Below are positions 17,020 through 26,509 of a stretch of 64,000 bases of DNA, one piece after another; the first letter of the stretch is position 1, and the number at the start of each line of letters is the position of its first letter. The position numbers and the translations under genes were made by a program. This DNA is from JALOAD01 sp023228995 [NCBI: Candidatus Muiribacterium halophilum] (GTDB lineage: Bacteria > Muiribacteriota > Muiribacteriia > Muiribacteriales), in assembly GCA_023228995.1 (NCBI GenBank), contig JALOAD010000003.1, positions 62,001 through 126,000 of the forward strand. Reading direction: 5' to 3'. Below the pieces are notes generated by a model. The model saw only the letters and a list, made by a program, of their open reading frames with translations. It was not told where the DNA came from and made no database searches.

Positions 17020-18585
17020 TCAAAACTTTATATCTGTTGTTATTCTTAATATTAAATTTTTATCAGATGCACCTATATTCTGCCATCCAAACATATTATT
17101 AATACTTCCATTAAAAAAACCTGTTGTATCTTCTTTGTCAATATAACAAATATCTGCATTATAATTTCTATTGTTAAAATTAAAATTTTTACCTGCTGCT
17201 AATATATTTATTGAAGTTGTACCTGAAATTTTCGTTTCTGGTTTCATTGTTTCAAATTTTATATAATTATCTTTATCTGGTCTATAGATAATATTAAAAT
17301 CAATTACATTGCCATTAAAACCTAATTGTGTAAAAAGCGGGGTTTCCATACTGGTATATCTTTCAAATGATTCAGAGCCTATCGTATAAGCAAATCCACT
17401 TTGTTGTGTAGTAAATGTAATATTAGTTTTTTCTTTTTTGTAATTTATTTTCATTGCAAGTGATTGTGAATCTATTAAACCAATTAAAGGATTTAATTTT
17501 TCATAATCATATAACATTATTGTTGCAATTATTTCATTGTTTGTCTTTAATGATTTTTTATAACTTCCACCTAAATAAATAAATGAATTATCTTGTTTAT
17601 TATCATTATTTGTATCAATTCCTGATATTTTACCAAAATTAAATGTTTTTTCTTTATCTATTTTATATTTTATTGTATAAGTATTTCCTAAATCTCTAAC
17701 TGTTGAAAATCTCTTTCCATTATAATCATTTTTATTTTTATCAATACTCAATATTTTAAAATCTATTTTTTTACTAGAAAACCCAATTCTATCTGTTGTG
17801 AAATTATCAAAAAGTAATCCTTGTAATTCTGTTTCATTTCCACGACCTATTTTAAATGTATTGGTGTTTTTTTGCATTTTCCACTCTAATCTATATATAA
17901 TATCATTATATTTAAAACTATTTAATCTTTTATCATTATCAAAACTTATTGAATCATTCTGTATTCCTATATTATATGTATTTTCTTTGTTTTTTATTTC
18001 TCTTGAATAATCTGCTAAAAATAATATTCCATTATATGTTTGCGACGGATTTGAATAATTTGAAAATTCTGATAAAAAAGTAAATTTAAAATCTTTTAGA
18101 TAATCTGTTTTGCCAGTTTTATTGCTTTTATATGATTTTTTATTATTTGTGACTTTTTTTTGCTTATATTTTTTTGATACATTCAAATTTTTTTTTGTTA
18201 TATTCAAGTTTTTTTTTGACATACTTACTTCTTCTTGTGATACTTTCAAAAGTAATCTTATATTATCATTATTCCATCCAAAAAAATCCAATTCTTCTGT
18301 AAAAAAAGTTGTAAGCTTGAATATTTCTAATCTTTTTTCACTCATATTTTTTCTTATTTCAGGTTCTTGTCTATATATTTCTAAAAATTCAGCTATTTTT
18401 TTGGCATAATCTATTCTTGATTTATCAAATATAAAAAAATCAGCTTTAACAGAAAACCATTTACTCTTTGATAATTCATTCATTAAGCTAAATTCTTCTG
18501 AAGTATTTGAAATTATATCGAGCAAATCACAATAAACTAATGAAAAATAAAAAGTTAATATTAATATAAAAATGTATTTTTTCAA
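17020..18585 (-). CDS. Putative outer-membrane beta-barrel protein
   Basis: A 521-residue exported protein. A signal peptide (MKKYIFILILTFYFSLVYC) is followed by a helical region to about 130 and a Lys/Asn-rich linker with repeated NLN-KK units (about 135-165). The remaining ~350 residues alternate polar and hydrophobic residues in strand-length blocks separated by Asn/Asp/Lys turns, as in an outer-membrane barrel. The chain ends ILRITTDIKF, a typical terminal strand with a final Phe. No specific porin family is recognised. It is a main sign that the organism is diderm. Confidence 0.65.
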   Translation of the reverse strand: MKKYIFILILTFYFSLVYCDLLDIISNTSEEFSLMNELSKSKWFSVKADFFIFDKSRIDYAKKIAEFLEIYRQEPEIRKNMSEKRLEIFKLTTFFTEELDFFGWNNDNIRLLLKVSQEEVSMSKKNLNITKKNLNVSKKYKQKKVTNNKKSYKSNKTGKTDYLKDFKFTFLSEFSNYSNPSQTYNGILFLADYSREIKNKENTYNIGIQNDSISFDNDKRLNSFKYNDIIYRLEWKMQKNTNTFKIGRGNETELQGLLFDNFTTDRIGFSSKKIDFKILSIDKNKNDYNGKRFSTVRDLGNTYTIKYKIDKEKTFNFGKISGIDTNNDNKQDNSFIYLGGSYKKSLKTNNEIIATIMLYDYEKLNPLIGLIDSQSLAMKINYKKEKTNITFTTQQSGFAYTIGSESFERYTSMETPLFTQLGFNGNVIDFNIIYRPDKDNYIKFETMKPETKISGTTSINILAAGKNFNFNNRNYNADICYIDKEDTTGFFNGSINNMFGWQNIGASDKNLILRITTDIKF

Positions 18586-18595
18586 ATTGTTTCCT

Positions 18596-19051
18596 CTATT
18601 TTTTAAATTTAATAATTATATCTTTTTTAAAAACACTTAATATTTGACTTAAAAAATTTTTATTTATTACTTTAAATCCTGCTTTAATAAACATATCACA
18701 TAATATTTTTCTTGAAAAATAATTACCACTTAAATTACCTTTATTTATTTTAATTATTCCATAAGAATTTTTTTTCATAATACGGTTTAAATCATATATA
18801 TGTGCCATTGGATTTGATACATTTTCAATATAATCTTTAGCATATACTATATCAAATCTATCTCTTGAAAAATCATGAAAAAGTTCTTTTGCTGAATAAT
18901 ATTCAATATATAAAATATTTTCTTCAACTTTTAAATCTTTTTTTGGTGGAATATTAATATTAGAAAAAGTAAATCCGCATTCTTTACATATTGATAATGT
19001 ATTATTTATTTTTTCTATTTTATCAGAAAAACAAACTCTACATCTTTTCAT
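18596..19051 (-). CDS. Truncated methyltransferase-like protein with zinc ribbon
   Basis: A 151-residue protein. The N-terminus has two CxxC-type pairs (CRVC and CKEC), like the zinc module of sugar methyltransferases. After about 60 residues it goes directly to the late half of a class I methyltransferase fold (FDIVYAKDYIENVSNPMAHIYDLNRIMK, then YGIIKIN). The glycine-rich SAM motif I is absent, so it is unlikely to methylate and may be an internally deleted gene. The reading frame extends five codons to a GTG at 19066; I chose the ATG at 19051. It overlaps the upstream gene by 14 nt. Confidence 0.55.
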   Translation of the reverse strand: MKRCRVCFSDKIEKINNTLSICKECGFTFSNINIPPKKDLKVEENILYIEYYSAKELFHDFSRDRFDIVYAKDYIENVSNPMAHIYDLNRIMKKNSYGIIKINKGNLSGNYFSRKILCDMFIKAGFKVINKNFLSQILSVFKKDIIIKFKK

Positions 19052-19820
19052 TTTCAATTTCACCACTTAATACTTTCAATACTTTATTATGAATACAACC
19101 GTTAGTAAGAACAATATTTCCTGAAAGTAAATCCCAGTCTTCTCCATTAAAGCCAGTAACTTCTGCTCCACCTTCTTTTGCAATTAAAACTCCGGCTGCT
19201 GTATCCCATGGGTTGAGTTTAATTTCCCAAAACCCATCTAATCTACCACAAGCTACAAAACAACAATCTATTGCTGCACAACCCATTCTTCTAATTCCTT
19301 GCACATTGACAATCATTTTAGAAAAATTATCAACATTATTTTCTTTTGATTTATGTTTATCATAAGGAAATCCTGTAGCAATTATGCTTCTATTGAGCTT
19401 ATCTGTTTTTGATACTTGAATTTTTTTACCATTTAATTTAGCTCCTTTTCCTCTAAAAGCTGAAAACATCTCGTCAAGTACTGGAATATAAACAAAACCC
19501 ATTTGAGCTACACCATTTCTGTAAATTCCTAAAGATACACAAAAAAATGGTAATTTATGTGAAAAATTAACTGTTCCATCGATTGGATCAATAAAAGCTA
19601 CAAATTTTTTATCTAAATCACGATTTTCATCTTCTTCTGAAAAAATTCCCATTTCAGGATATTTTTGTTTTATATTATCTATTAAAAACTTTTCTACTTT
19701 TTTATCCCATTCAGTAACTGGATCTACATCATCTTTATATTCAGTAGTAAATTCACCTTTAAATCCTTCTAATGCCATTTTCCCTGCTTGCTTAACAAGC
19801 TGTTCAAAAAAGTCATACAT
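19038..19820 (-). CDS. Inositol monophosphatase family protein (SuhB-like)
   Basis: A 260-residue metal-dependent sugar/inositol phosphatase of normal length. Metal-binding motifs are complete: EED at 62-64, FIDPIDGT (76-83) with D78 and D81, and the late WDTAAG segment. Family members hydrolyse inositol phosphates, but bacterial ones also act on sugar phosphates or, as SuhB, on rRNA maturation. A role in nucleotide-sugar supply is possible from the neighbourhood, not proven. Confidence 0.9.
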   Translation of the reverse strand: MYDFFEQLVKQAGKMALEGFKGEFTTEYKDDVDPVTEWDKKVEKFLIDNIKQKYPEMGIFSEEDENRDLDKKFVAFIDPIDGTVNFSHKLPFFCVSLGIYRNGVAQMGFVYIPVLDEMFSAFRGKGAKLNGKKIQVSKTDKLNRSIIATGFPYDKHKSKENNVDNFSKMIVNVQGIRRMGCAAIDCCFVACGRLDGFWEIKLNPWDTAAGVLIAKEGGAEVTGFNGEDWDLLSGNIVLTNGCIHNKVLKVLSGEIENEKM

Positions 19821-19943
19821 AATTATCCCCCTTTAATAAATTAACGAATGATAAAACCATTCTAATTAACATGGAATATCCATTTATGAGCGTGATTTCA
19901 TCACTAATTGTTAATCACCCTTCCCATTTCACCATCTCACAAA

Positions 19944-19964
19944 AAAATGTTCACCGAACATTTT
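19944..19964. repeat. AAAATGTTC hairpin, copy 1
   Basis: Perfect 9-bp arms AAAATGTTC and GAACATTTT around loop ACC. The same arms recur at 35675-35695 (loop ACT) and 51284-51304 (loop TGT), with a shorter-armed copy at 35655-35669. It lies in the 235-bp gap after xerC along with TTTCAC and TTAATTTT tandem tracts. Confidence 0.7.
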
Positions 19965-20028
19965 GATTCACTATTTCGCAATTTTCTATAATTCTTAATT
20001 CTTAATTTTTAATTTTTAATTTTTAATT

Positions 20029-20060
20029 GTTGATTTATATAATTTTTTATATAAATCAAC
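20029..20060 (-). terminator. Hairpin at the xerC stop codon
   Basis: Perfect 14-bp arms GTTGATTTATATAA and its complement around loop TTTT, overlapping the last codons of xerC. An AT-rich hairpin at the end of a gene followed by AT-rich sequence is a plausible weak terminator for the housekeeping block. Confidence 0.5.
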
Positions 20061-20940
20061 TTCTCGGATGTGCTTTTTTATATGCTTGCATTAATTTTTC
20101 TTTTGTAATATGTGTATATATCTGTGTTGTAGCTAAATTAGCATGTCCAAGTAATTCCTGTACAATTCTTATATCGGCACCATTATTTAAAAGATGTGTT
20201 GCAAATGTATGCCTTAAAACATGTGGAGTTATCTTAGTCTTTGTTGATAAAGTCTTAATATATTTATCAAAAATGTACCTGACACCTCTATCAGTTAATC
20301 TTTTTCCAAACTTATTTACAAAAAGATAATCTGTCTTTGAAAATCCTTTAATTGCATGTATATAAATTTCAAGCCAATAAAGAGCATTTTCTCCAAATGG
20401 AACTATTCTTTCTTTAGATCTTTTACCAAAAACTTTAATTAGACTATCTGAAAAATCAATATCTAACACCTTTATATTTGTCATTTCACTTACTCTTATA
20501 CCGGTTGCATATAAAAATTCAAAAATAAGTCTATCTCTAATACCTAATCGTTCATTTATATCAGGCAAATTTAAAAGATCATCTATTTCTTTTGGATATA
20601 TAAATTTAGGTAGATTTTTAGGAATTTTTGGCAAACTTATAACCGAAGCTGAATTTTCATCTATTTTACCTTCTCTAAAAAGATATTTAAAAAAAGTATG
20701 TATAGCTGAAATATTTCTTGCAACACTTCTTGGTTTTAAACCACCTTTTGATAAAAAAGTCATATAAGCACGATAATTTAAAGGTTTTAGATTATCTAAT
20801 TTCAAACCATATTCTTCTATATAAAAAATAAATCTTTCAATATCTCTTGTATAATTTTCAATAGTAAGATTAGATCTGTTTTTTTCAAGTGAGAGAAAAT
20901 CTAAAAAATCATCTATATATTCCTGATACAGTTCTTTCAT
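20056..20940 (-). CDS. xerC: Tyrosine recombinase XerC/XerD
   Basis: A 294-residue tyrosine recombinase with an N-terminal SAM-like domain (1-100) and a full catalytic set: R149, K173, H240-xx-R243, H266 and nucleophile Y275. Its job would be resolving chromosome dimers at dif during division. The gene order dprA-topA-trmFO-xerC matches the conserved Firmicutes arrangement, favouring XerC, although no hslVU follows. The frame extends 15 codons upstream, but the ATG at 20940 has a GGAG site 7 nt away and begins the normal N-terminus. A 1.3-kb non-coding stretch separates it from trmFO. Confidence 0.9.
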   Translation of the reverse strand: MKELYQEYIDDFLDFLSLEKNRSNLTIENYTRDIERFIFYIEEYGLKLDNLKPLNYRAYMTFLSKGGLKPRSVARNISAIHTFFKYLFREGKIDENSASVISLPKIPKNLPKFIYPKEIDDLLNLPDINERLGIRDRLIFEFLYATGIRVSEMTNIKVLDIDFSDSLIKVFGKRSKERIVPFGENALYWLEIYIHAIKGFSKTDYLFVNKFGKRLTDRGVRYIFDKYIKTLSTKTKITPHVLRHTFATHLLNNGADIRIVQELLGHANLATTQIYTHITKEKLMQAYKKAHPRS

Positions 20941-21164
20941 AAAAAACTCCAAAAATAATTGAATCCTGAGATTAAATAATAACAAATATGACGGAGTTTG
21001 TCATTTCAGCTGAAAGAAGTGCGATGGAAGAATTATATAAAAAAAATTTCAGAACTGTAATATTAGAATTTTATATAATCAAAAAAATCACATTATTAAT
21101 TTTAAAATATACACAAAAAATATAATCCTTCAGCACCTTTCGATATTTCACATCCTGAAAATGT

Positions 21165-21391
21165 GATTAAAAAACATATATCCTGCTACACCTTTCAAAA
21201 AATCACATCCATTTAATTTTTTTCATTATACTTCGCACTCTAAAATACCTCCATGTATTTTTAGAAATTTTTCTAATGTTTCATATTTTTATATTATAAT
21301 AAACTTAAAATTTTCATAATATCTTTATTGTTTACATATTGAAAAATTTCTAACGAGTTCTCGTAATTGTTGCAGGATATATTTTTTTAAT
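21165..21391. mobile_element. Small terminal-inverted-repeat element, copy 1
   Basis: The 227-bp stretch starts GATTAAAAAACATATATCC and ends in the matching inverted form (GGATATATTTTTTTAATC). It has no coding capacity. Its inner part (21338-21405) matches 21625-21692 in inverted orientation over 68 nt, and its outer part (21165-21210) matches 21887-21931. This looks like a MITE-type or fold-back element, by eye. Confidence 0.5.
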
Positions 21392-21637
21392 CTTCATATA
21401 AAATCTAAAGCATAAAAGTCTAAAAATCTTTTGCTTCATATTTACTATATACACATATTTGAAAACATGTAAGAGAAAAACTATCAACAGCAATTCATGA
21501 AGTCGTTATTTCAACTTGCGAACTATAAATTATTGTTTTTTTATTTTTTAAACAAAAAGATTTTGATTGTATAAATAAATCAAAGAAAATAATTAACAGA
21601 GTAAGTTATGAGCTTAAAGATTTTGATTTTTATAAAA

Positions 21638-21931
21638 GATTAAAAAAATATGTCTGTTAGCAATTACGAGATCTCGTTAGAAGTTTTTCAATTAAAGTAT
21701 GAAAGTTTTTTTATAAACAAAAGCAAAAAAAAAATCTACTCGGTAACTTGAGTGAACGTTGCGAAGCATTTAATATACGGAGGTATTATAAGTGAATGAA
21801 GGTAATGAGAAATTTTACATGGAAGTAAAATATCGAATGGTACCGAATGATTATTTTTTTGCGTTAGTGTAATGATAAAAATTATTGGATGTAATTTTTT
21901 GAAAGGTGCAGACAGAAATATTTTTTTAATC
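21638..21931. mobile_element. Small terminal-inverted-repeat element, copy 2, inverted
   Basis: The 294-bp stretch begins GATTAAAAAAATATGTCTG and ends AATATTTTTTTAATC. It is related to copy 1 but lies in opposite orientation 246 bp away, so the pair together forms a large imperfect palindrome. The near-identical inner arms include a local palindrome (ACGAGATCTCGT). No open reading frame is visible. Confidence 0.5.
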
Positions 21932-22117
21932 GTATTTATAGAATTTAATTTTTCATATGATCCGATTAATTAATTTTTCTTTGATAGAATTAGAAAAGAT
22001 AAATCTGTTTCACTCTTTCTAACTTCTATTCCTTGTTTGAACAATCAAAATAAAGCTTTGTCTCAATTTGTGGTTTGTAGGGTTGTGAGATAGTGAAGAA
22101 ACCGAAAAGTAAAAACT

Positions 22118-22193
22118 GGATTCCCATATTCATGGGAATGACAGAACTAAAAATATAATCAGATCCCGGCCCAGAAACTTCACCGGGATGACA
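22118..22193 (+). repeat. Two intergenic palindromes in tandem
   Basis: The first (22118-22143) reads GGATTCCC, loop ATATTCAT, GGGAATGACA. The second (22163-22193) is copy 2 of the ATCCCGG repeat, with CACCGGGATGACA as its right side. Both end in GATGACA or AATGACA, suggesting one family with diverged arms. Confidence 0.7.
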
Positions 22194-22270
22194 TTATATC
22201 GAATAAATTTAATATTCATAATTGTTTTTTGATTATTTATAAAATTTTCTTGGACAGTAGTGATTAATTT

Positions 22271-23569
22271 TTAATAAAAATTTTTAATAAAGTTGTCAAA
22301 CAACTCTATACTTTTGTCAGCCATTATCTTTTTTTTAAGTTTTTTGTCACGGATCTTTCCAGGATTTGGAAGCAGTCCAAAATTAGCATTCATCGGTTGA
22401 AAATTTTTACCTGAATACTCAGTTATATATCGGATAATTCCTCCTGATATTGTATCAATAGGAATTTTAAAATCTTTAAACTTACCATATTTAGAAGCAA
22501 ATTTATAAGCTACATATAAACCTGTAAATATAGATTCAACATAACCTTCAACACCAGTTATCTGACCTGCAAGATAAACATCTTCAAGACCTTTTACAGA
22601 AAAATCAGAATTAAGTTTTTCAGGTGAATTAACATAAATATTTTTATGCATTTGTCCATAACGAACAAATTTTGCATTTTCAAGTCCTGGAATAAGAGAA
22701 AAAACTCTTTTTTGTTCAGAATATTTAAGATTTGTTTGAAAACCTACCATATTATAACAAGAACCAATCATATCATCCTGTCTTAACTGTAAAACTGCAT
22801 AGGGGATAAAATCAATATAATGTTCAAATCCTACAGGTCTCATAGGACCAAAAAGAGGAGTTTTTGGTCCTCTTGAAGCAATTTCCTCAATTGGCATACA
22901 AGATTCAAAAAAATGACCTTTTTCAAAATCTTTTAATTCATGTTGCTCAGCATTTATAAGTTCATTATAAAAAACATTGTATTGTTCTTCAGTGAATGGA
23001 CAATTAATATAATCACCAGCATCTTCCTGATATCTACCACCAATAAAAGCAATATTCATATCAATAGAATCTTTATCAATAACCGGAGCTATAGCATCAT
23101 AAAAATAGAATTTTTCATTACTAAAAAATTCTCTCATATTTTCAGCAAGCCCTTCAGAAGTTAAAGGACCAGTTGCATAAATAACAGGACCTTCTATTGG
23201 AAATTCAATAATTTCTTTTTCAATTAATTTTACTCCTTTTTCTTCAAGAAGTTTTTTAACATTTTCAGAAAAAATTGCACGGTCAACTGCTAAAGCTCTA
23301 CCTGCCTTTACTCTTGATTTTCGTGCAATTTCAAGAAGTCTGCAACCTAATTTATCAAGTTCATATTTAAATAAACCAGAGCCTGTTGTAACTTCTTCAG
23401 CTCCAAGAGAATTTGAACATACAATTTCAGCTGGTAAAGTTAATTCGTGAGCAGGAGATTTTTTAGAAGGTTTCATATCATAAAGTTCAACTTCAAAACC
23501 AAGTTCTGCTAATTTAATACTAGCTTCACATCCAGCAAGTCCAGCACCGATTACTTTTATAGTTTTCAT
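22271..23569 (-). CDS. trmFO: Methylenetetrahydrofolate-tRNA-(uracil-5-)-methyltransferase TrmFO
   Basis: A 432-residue folate/FAD-dependent enzyme that makes 5-methyluridine at position 54 of the tRNA T-loop. The N-terminal FAD motif GAGLAGCEA (8-16) is followed by ELYDMKP, CSNSLG, and the C-terminal GQITGVEGYVES, all typical of TrmFO. The length is normal. It sits between topA and xerC, as in Firmicutes. The preceding 259 bp carry only small repeats. Confidence 0.95.
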   Translation of the reverse strand: MKTIKVIGAGLAGCEASIKLAELGFEVELYDMKPSKKSPAHELTLPAEIVCSNSLGAEEVTTGSGLFKYELDKLGCRLLEIARKSRVKAGRALAVDRAIFSENVKKLLEEKGVKLIEKEIIEFPIEGPVIYATGPLTSEGLAENMREFFSNEKFYFYDAIAPVIDKDSIDMNIAFIGGRYQEDAGDYINCPFTEEQYNVFYNELINAEQHELKDFEKGHFFESCMPIEEIASRGPKTPLFGPMRPVGFEHYIDFIPYAVLQLRQDDMIGSCYNMVGFQTNLKYSEQKRVFSLIPGLENAKFVRYGQMHKNIYVNSPEKLNSDFSVKGLEDVYLAGQITGVEGYVESIFTGLYVAYKFASKYGKFKDFKIPIDTISGGIIRYITEYSGKNFQPMNANFGLLPNPGKIRDKKLKKKIMADKSIELFDNFIKNFY

Positions 23570-23654
23570 TTTTATTCCCTGATTTTATAGAGTAAATTAG
23601 TACAATTTCATTTTGAAATTGTTAATTAAAGGCAATTTTGTAGCCTAATTAGTA

Positions 23655-23700
23655 TGACTTCGTCAAATTGTGACTTCGTCACATTGTGACTTCGTCAAAA
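23655..23700. repeat. 16-bp tandem hairpin repeat
   Basis: TGACTTCGTCA occurs three times at a 16-bp period (23655, 23671, 23687). Each copy is itself a 4-bp hairpin (TGAC and GTCA) with a TTC loop, in the 259-bp gap between topA and trmFO. A related degenerate copy, TGACTCTGTCA, appears near 35622. Confidence 0.7.
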
Positions 23701-23745
23701 TTAGCGATTGCTAAACAAAATATTCACTAAAAAAAACAAAATCAG

Positions 23746-23775
23746 ATCCCGGCTCAGAATCATACCGGGATGACA
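23746..23775 (+). repeat. ATCCCGG palindromic repeat, copy 3
   Basis: Arms ATCCCGG and CCGGGAT around the loop CTCAGAATCATA, followed by GACA. The sequence is identical to the copy at 59806. Confidence 0.8.
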
Positions 23776-23828
23776 TTGTTTTCAAGCTTCGCCATCTCAC
23801 CATTTCACTCTTTCACCATTTACCTATC

Positions 23829-26048
23829 TCATTCTTTTTTCTTTGGTTTTTCAAATGACAAATATTTACACTTTGGATAATTAGAGCAAGTATAATATGG
23901 TTTTCCTCTTTTAGATTTTCTTTCAATAACAAAACCATCACAATCTTTTTCAGGACATTCCATATCTGTTTTTTCTAATATAGGCATTGTATTTTTACAT
24001 TGAGGATAATTCTGACAAGCAAGAAATTTACCAAATTTACCATTTTTAACAATCATCTCACCCTGACATTTTGAACATTTAACATCAGCATACTCAACAT
24101 TAATCTCATCTGGATTATTAACTTTAACAGAATTAAAATCTTTTATACTCTCAGCAATTTCAAGAACAAATTCATCGTCAAAAGCAGCTGGAAGCATTCT
24201 TTCATTAGGCAATGACTGAGTGAATTTACAAGCCGGAAAAGCAGAACAACCTAAAAATATATTACCACCGCTTATTCTTCCAACCATTGGAGCATCGCAT
24301 TTTTCACATTTCAAATCGGTCTTTACAGCCATTTTTGAAACATTATGAGAAGCAATTTTTAATTCTTCTTCAAATTCTTTATAAAATTCAACAAGAACTT
24401 TCTGATAATCTTCAACACCTTCTTCAACTTTATCAAGTTTTGATTCAAATTCTGCAGTAAATTTAATATTTATAAATTTTTCAAAAGATTTCACCATAAG
24501 ATAATTAACAATTATACCAAGATCAGTTGGCATAAGATTTTTGTTTTCTCTAATAACATATTCTCTATCCATTATTTTTTTCATAATAGAAGCATAGGTA
24601 GAAGGTCTTCCTATTCCCTCTTTTTCAAGAGTTTTTATAAGTGAAGATTCAGTAAATCTTGCAGGAGGTTTAGTCCATTTGTTTTCATATTCAGCTTTTA
24701 AAAGTTCAGATTTATCACCTTCATTAAGAGTTACATGTTCTTGTTCATCTATATTATCATCCTCAGATTTATATATTTTTTGATAACCAGCAAATTTAAG
24801 TTTTTCAAATTTAATATTAAAATCAAATTTACCGTCTGAAATCATAAGATCTTCAACATCAAAAATAGCTGGTTTCATCTGAGATGCAAGAAATCTATTC
24901 CATATAAGTTTGTAAATTTTGTATTCTTCTTCTGTTAAATGTTTTTTTATTGAATCAGGTTCAAAACCTTTTTCAACATAAGTTGGTCTAACAGCTTCAT
25001 GAGCATCTTGAACTTTACCTTTACCTTTTTTTTCTTTTACTTTTGAAGAAAGATAATATTCTTTACCAAACTCATTTTCAATATATTTTTTAGACATCTG
25101 CTGACCTTCGGGAGATACACGCACAGAATCTGTTCTCATATATGTAATAAGACCGTAATTTTCACCTTTTATCTCTTTACCTTCATAAAGCTTTTGAGCA
25201 ACACTCATTGTATGCGAAGCACTAAAACCATTGATTCTCGAAGCTTCCTGTTGTAAAGTACTGGTAATAAAAGGCATTGGAGCTGAAACTGTTTTTTCTT
25301 TATTTTTTATAGATTTAAGAATAAAATTATCTTTGTTATCATTAATCTCTTTAAGATATTCATCAGCTTTTTCTTTGTTAATTGTAAGTTTTTCCGCTTT
25401 CTTACCATTTAATTTAAAAAGTTTTGTTTCTTTCAAAGTAATATCATTAACTTTAAAATCTGCTTTAAAAATAAAATATTCTTCAGGTATAAAAGCTTCA
25501 ATCTCTTTTTCTCTATCAACAACAAGCAAAACTGCTACTGATTGCACTCTGCCAGCTGAAAGACCTTTCATTACTTTACTCCAAAGAAATGGAGAAAGTT
25601 TGTAACCAACAATTCTATCAAGCATTCTTCTAGACTGCTGAGCATTAACTTTATTAATATCAATAAAGCTCGGATTTTCAATACCTTTAAGAACTTCTGT
25701 TGGAGTTATAGCATTAAATACAACTCTACATTTAGCATCTAATTTAATTTTTAAAATATGAGCAAGATGCCATGCAATTGCTTCACCTTCACGGTCAGGG
25801 TCAGGTGCAAGATAAATAGTATCAATATTTTTGGAAGCTCGTTTAAGATCTTCAACAACTTTTTGTTTATCAGGATTTATTCTATAAGTTGGAATAAGTT
25901 CTTTATCTGTGATTTTTATACTAATATCTTTTTTAGGAAGATCTCTTATATGTCCAACAGAAGCTTTTACAATAAAATTACTACCAAGAATTTTGTTAAG
26001 AGTTTTTATTTTACCTGGTGATTCCACTATTAAAAGATTTTTCCCCAT
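23829..26048 (-). CDS. topA: DNA topoisomerase I
   Basis: A 739-residue type IA topoisomerase that relaxes negative supercoils. The Toprim domain has DPDREGEA (83-90), then SAGRVQS (164-170) and the active-site tyrosine Y303 in ITYMRTDSVR. Three C-terminal four-cysteine zinc ribbons follow (about 590-740; CEKCDAP, CSKCQGE and CPEKDCDG begin them). The ATG at 26048 overlaps the stop of the smg-like gene as TGATG, so translation is coupled; a TTG one codon upstream is less likely. Confidence 0.96.
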   Translation of the reverse strand: MGKNLLIVESPGKIKTLNKILGSNFIVKASVGHIRDLPKKDISIKITDKELIPTYRINPDKQKVVEDLKRASKNIDTIYLAPDPDREGEAIAWHLAHILKIKLDAKCRVVFNAITPTEVLKGIENPSFIDINKVNAQQSRRMLDRIVGYKLSPFLWSKVMKGLSAGRVQSVAVLLVVDREKEIEAFIPEEYFIFKADFKVNDITLKETKLFKLNGKKAEKLTINKEKADEYLKEINDNKDNFILKSIKNKEKTVSAPMPFITSTLQQEASRINGFSASHTMSVAQKLYEGKEIKGENYGLITYMRTDSVRVSPEGQQMSKKYIENEFGKEYYLSSKVKEKKGKGKVQDAHEAVRPTYVEKGFEPDSIKKHLTEEEYKIYKLIWNRFLASQMKPAIFDVEDLMISDGKFDFNIKFEKLKFAGYQKIYKSEDDNIDEQEHVTLNEGDKSELLKAEYENKWTKPPARFTESSLIKTLEKEGIGRPSTYASIMKKIMDREYVIRENKNLMPTDLGIIVNYLMVKSFEKFINIKFTAEFESKLDKVEEGVEDYQKVLVEFYKEFEEELKIASHNVSKMAVKTDLKCEKCDAPMVGRISGGNIFLGCSAFPACKFTQSLPNERMLPAAFDDEFVLEIAESIKDFNSVKVNNPDEINVEYADVKCSKCQGEMIVKNGKFGKFLACQNYPQCKNTMPILEKTDMECPEKDCDGFVIERKSKRGKPYYTCSNYPKCKYLSFEKPKKKE

Positions 26049-26404
26049 CAAACCACCCTATCTTCAAAAATAACATCTATAATGTTTTCAAATTCATCTT
26101 CATCAATTTCACTTTTGAACTCTGAAAAACCAGAAATCAGATCAATGAAATTTTCTTTTTTAATAGGGGAAATACCTTCTTTATAAATAATATCAATTAT
26201 TCGTTTCCTTATATTTTCAGGAATTTCCTGCATTTCTTCATGAGAAAAATGTCTAATACTCTCAGTTGTTACATCTTCTGAAAAATGAAGCCAGTTTGCA
26301 GCTGTTAATATTTCAAGAAAATCATAACCTTGCTCTGAAAGTGAATTAACATCTTCACCACTATATTTCATAAGTTCAATAATTTTATTTAAATTACCTT
26401 TCAT
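26048..26404 (-). CDS. DUF494/Smg-like protein
   Basis: A 118-residue acidic helical protein. It resembles Smg (DUF494): a helix ending in ANWLHF, then SIRHFSHEEMQEIPENIRKRI and a second helical stretch DEDEFENIIDVIF near the end, like the RIFS-x-EE and C-terminal segments of Smg. In proteobacteria smg also lies beside dprA and topA, which supports the call. The molecular role of this family is not established. It has an apparent promoter of its own between dprA and this gene. Confidence 0.65.
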   Translation of the reverse strand: MKGNLNKIIELMKYSGEDVNSLSEQGYDFLEILTAANWLHFSEDVTTESIRHFSHEEMQEIPENIRKRIIDIIYKEGISPIKKENFIDLISGFSEFKSEIDEDEFENIIDVIFEDRVV

Positions 26405-26471
26405 TTAAAAACCTCACAAAACAATTATTATCTATATTAAAAGCATTTTTAACTATAATCTGATTTATAAT

Positions 26472-26500
26472 ACCATAAAAAAATATTTTAATATTGTCAA
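26472..26500 (-). promoter_or_regulatory. Predicted sigma-70-type promoter for smg-like/topA
   Basis: On the minus strand TTGACA (26500-26495) and TATGGT (26477-26472) are separated by 17 nt, about 68 nt upstream of the smg-like ATG. The -35 box is a perfect consensus; the -10 box matches less well. Confidence 0.5.
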
Positions 26501-26509
26501 ATAGTGTTT

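Larger units (their letters stand above)
20941..22270. other. 1.3-kb non-coding region between xerC and trmFO
   Basis: No convincing reading frame on either strand. It holds two small inverted elements with GATTAAAAAA ends (described separately), a third partial copy of their flank near 21121-21155, a local hairpin with arms TCACAT and ATGTGA (21148-21166) and two intergenic palindromes at 22118 and 22163. The rest is featureless AT-rich sequence. Confidence 0.7.

Noticed and set aside
20986-22270. tRNA or other known RNA gene in the large gap
   Set aside because: No cloverleaf or known RNA motif was found by eye; only inverted repeats.
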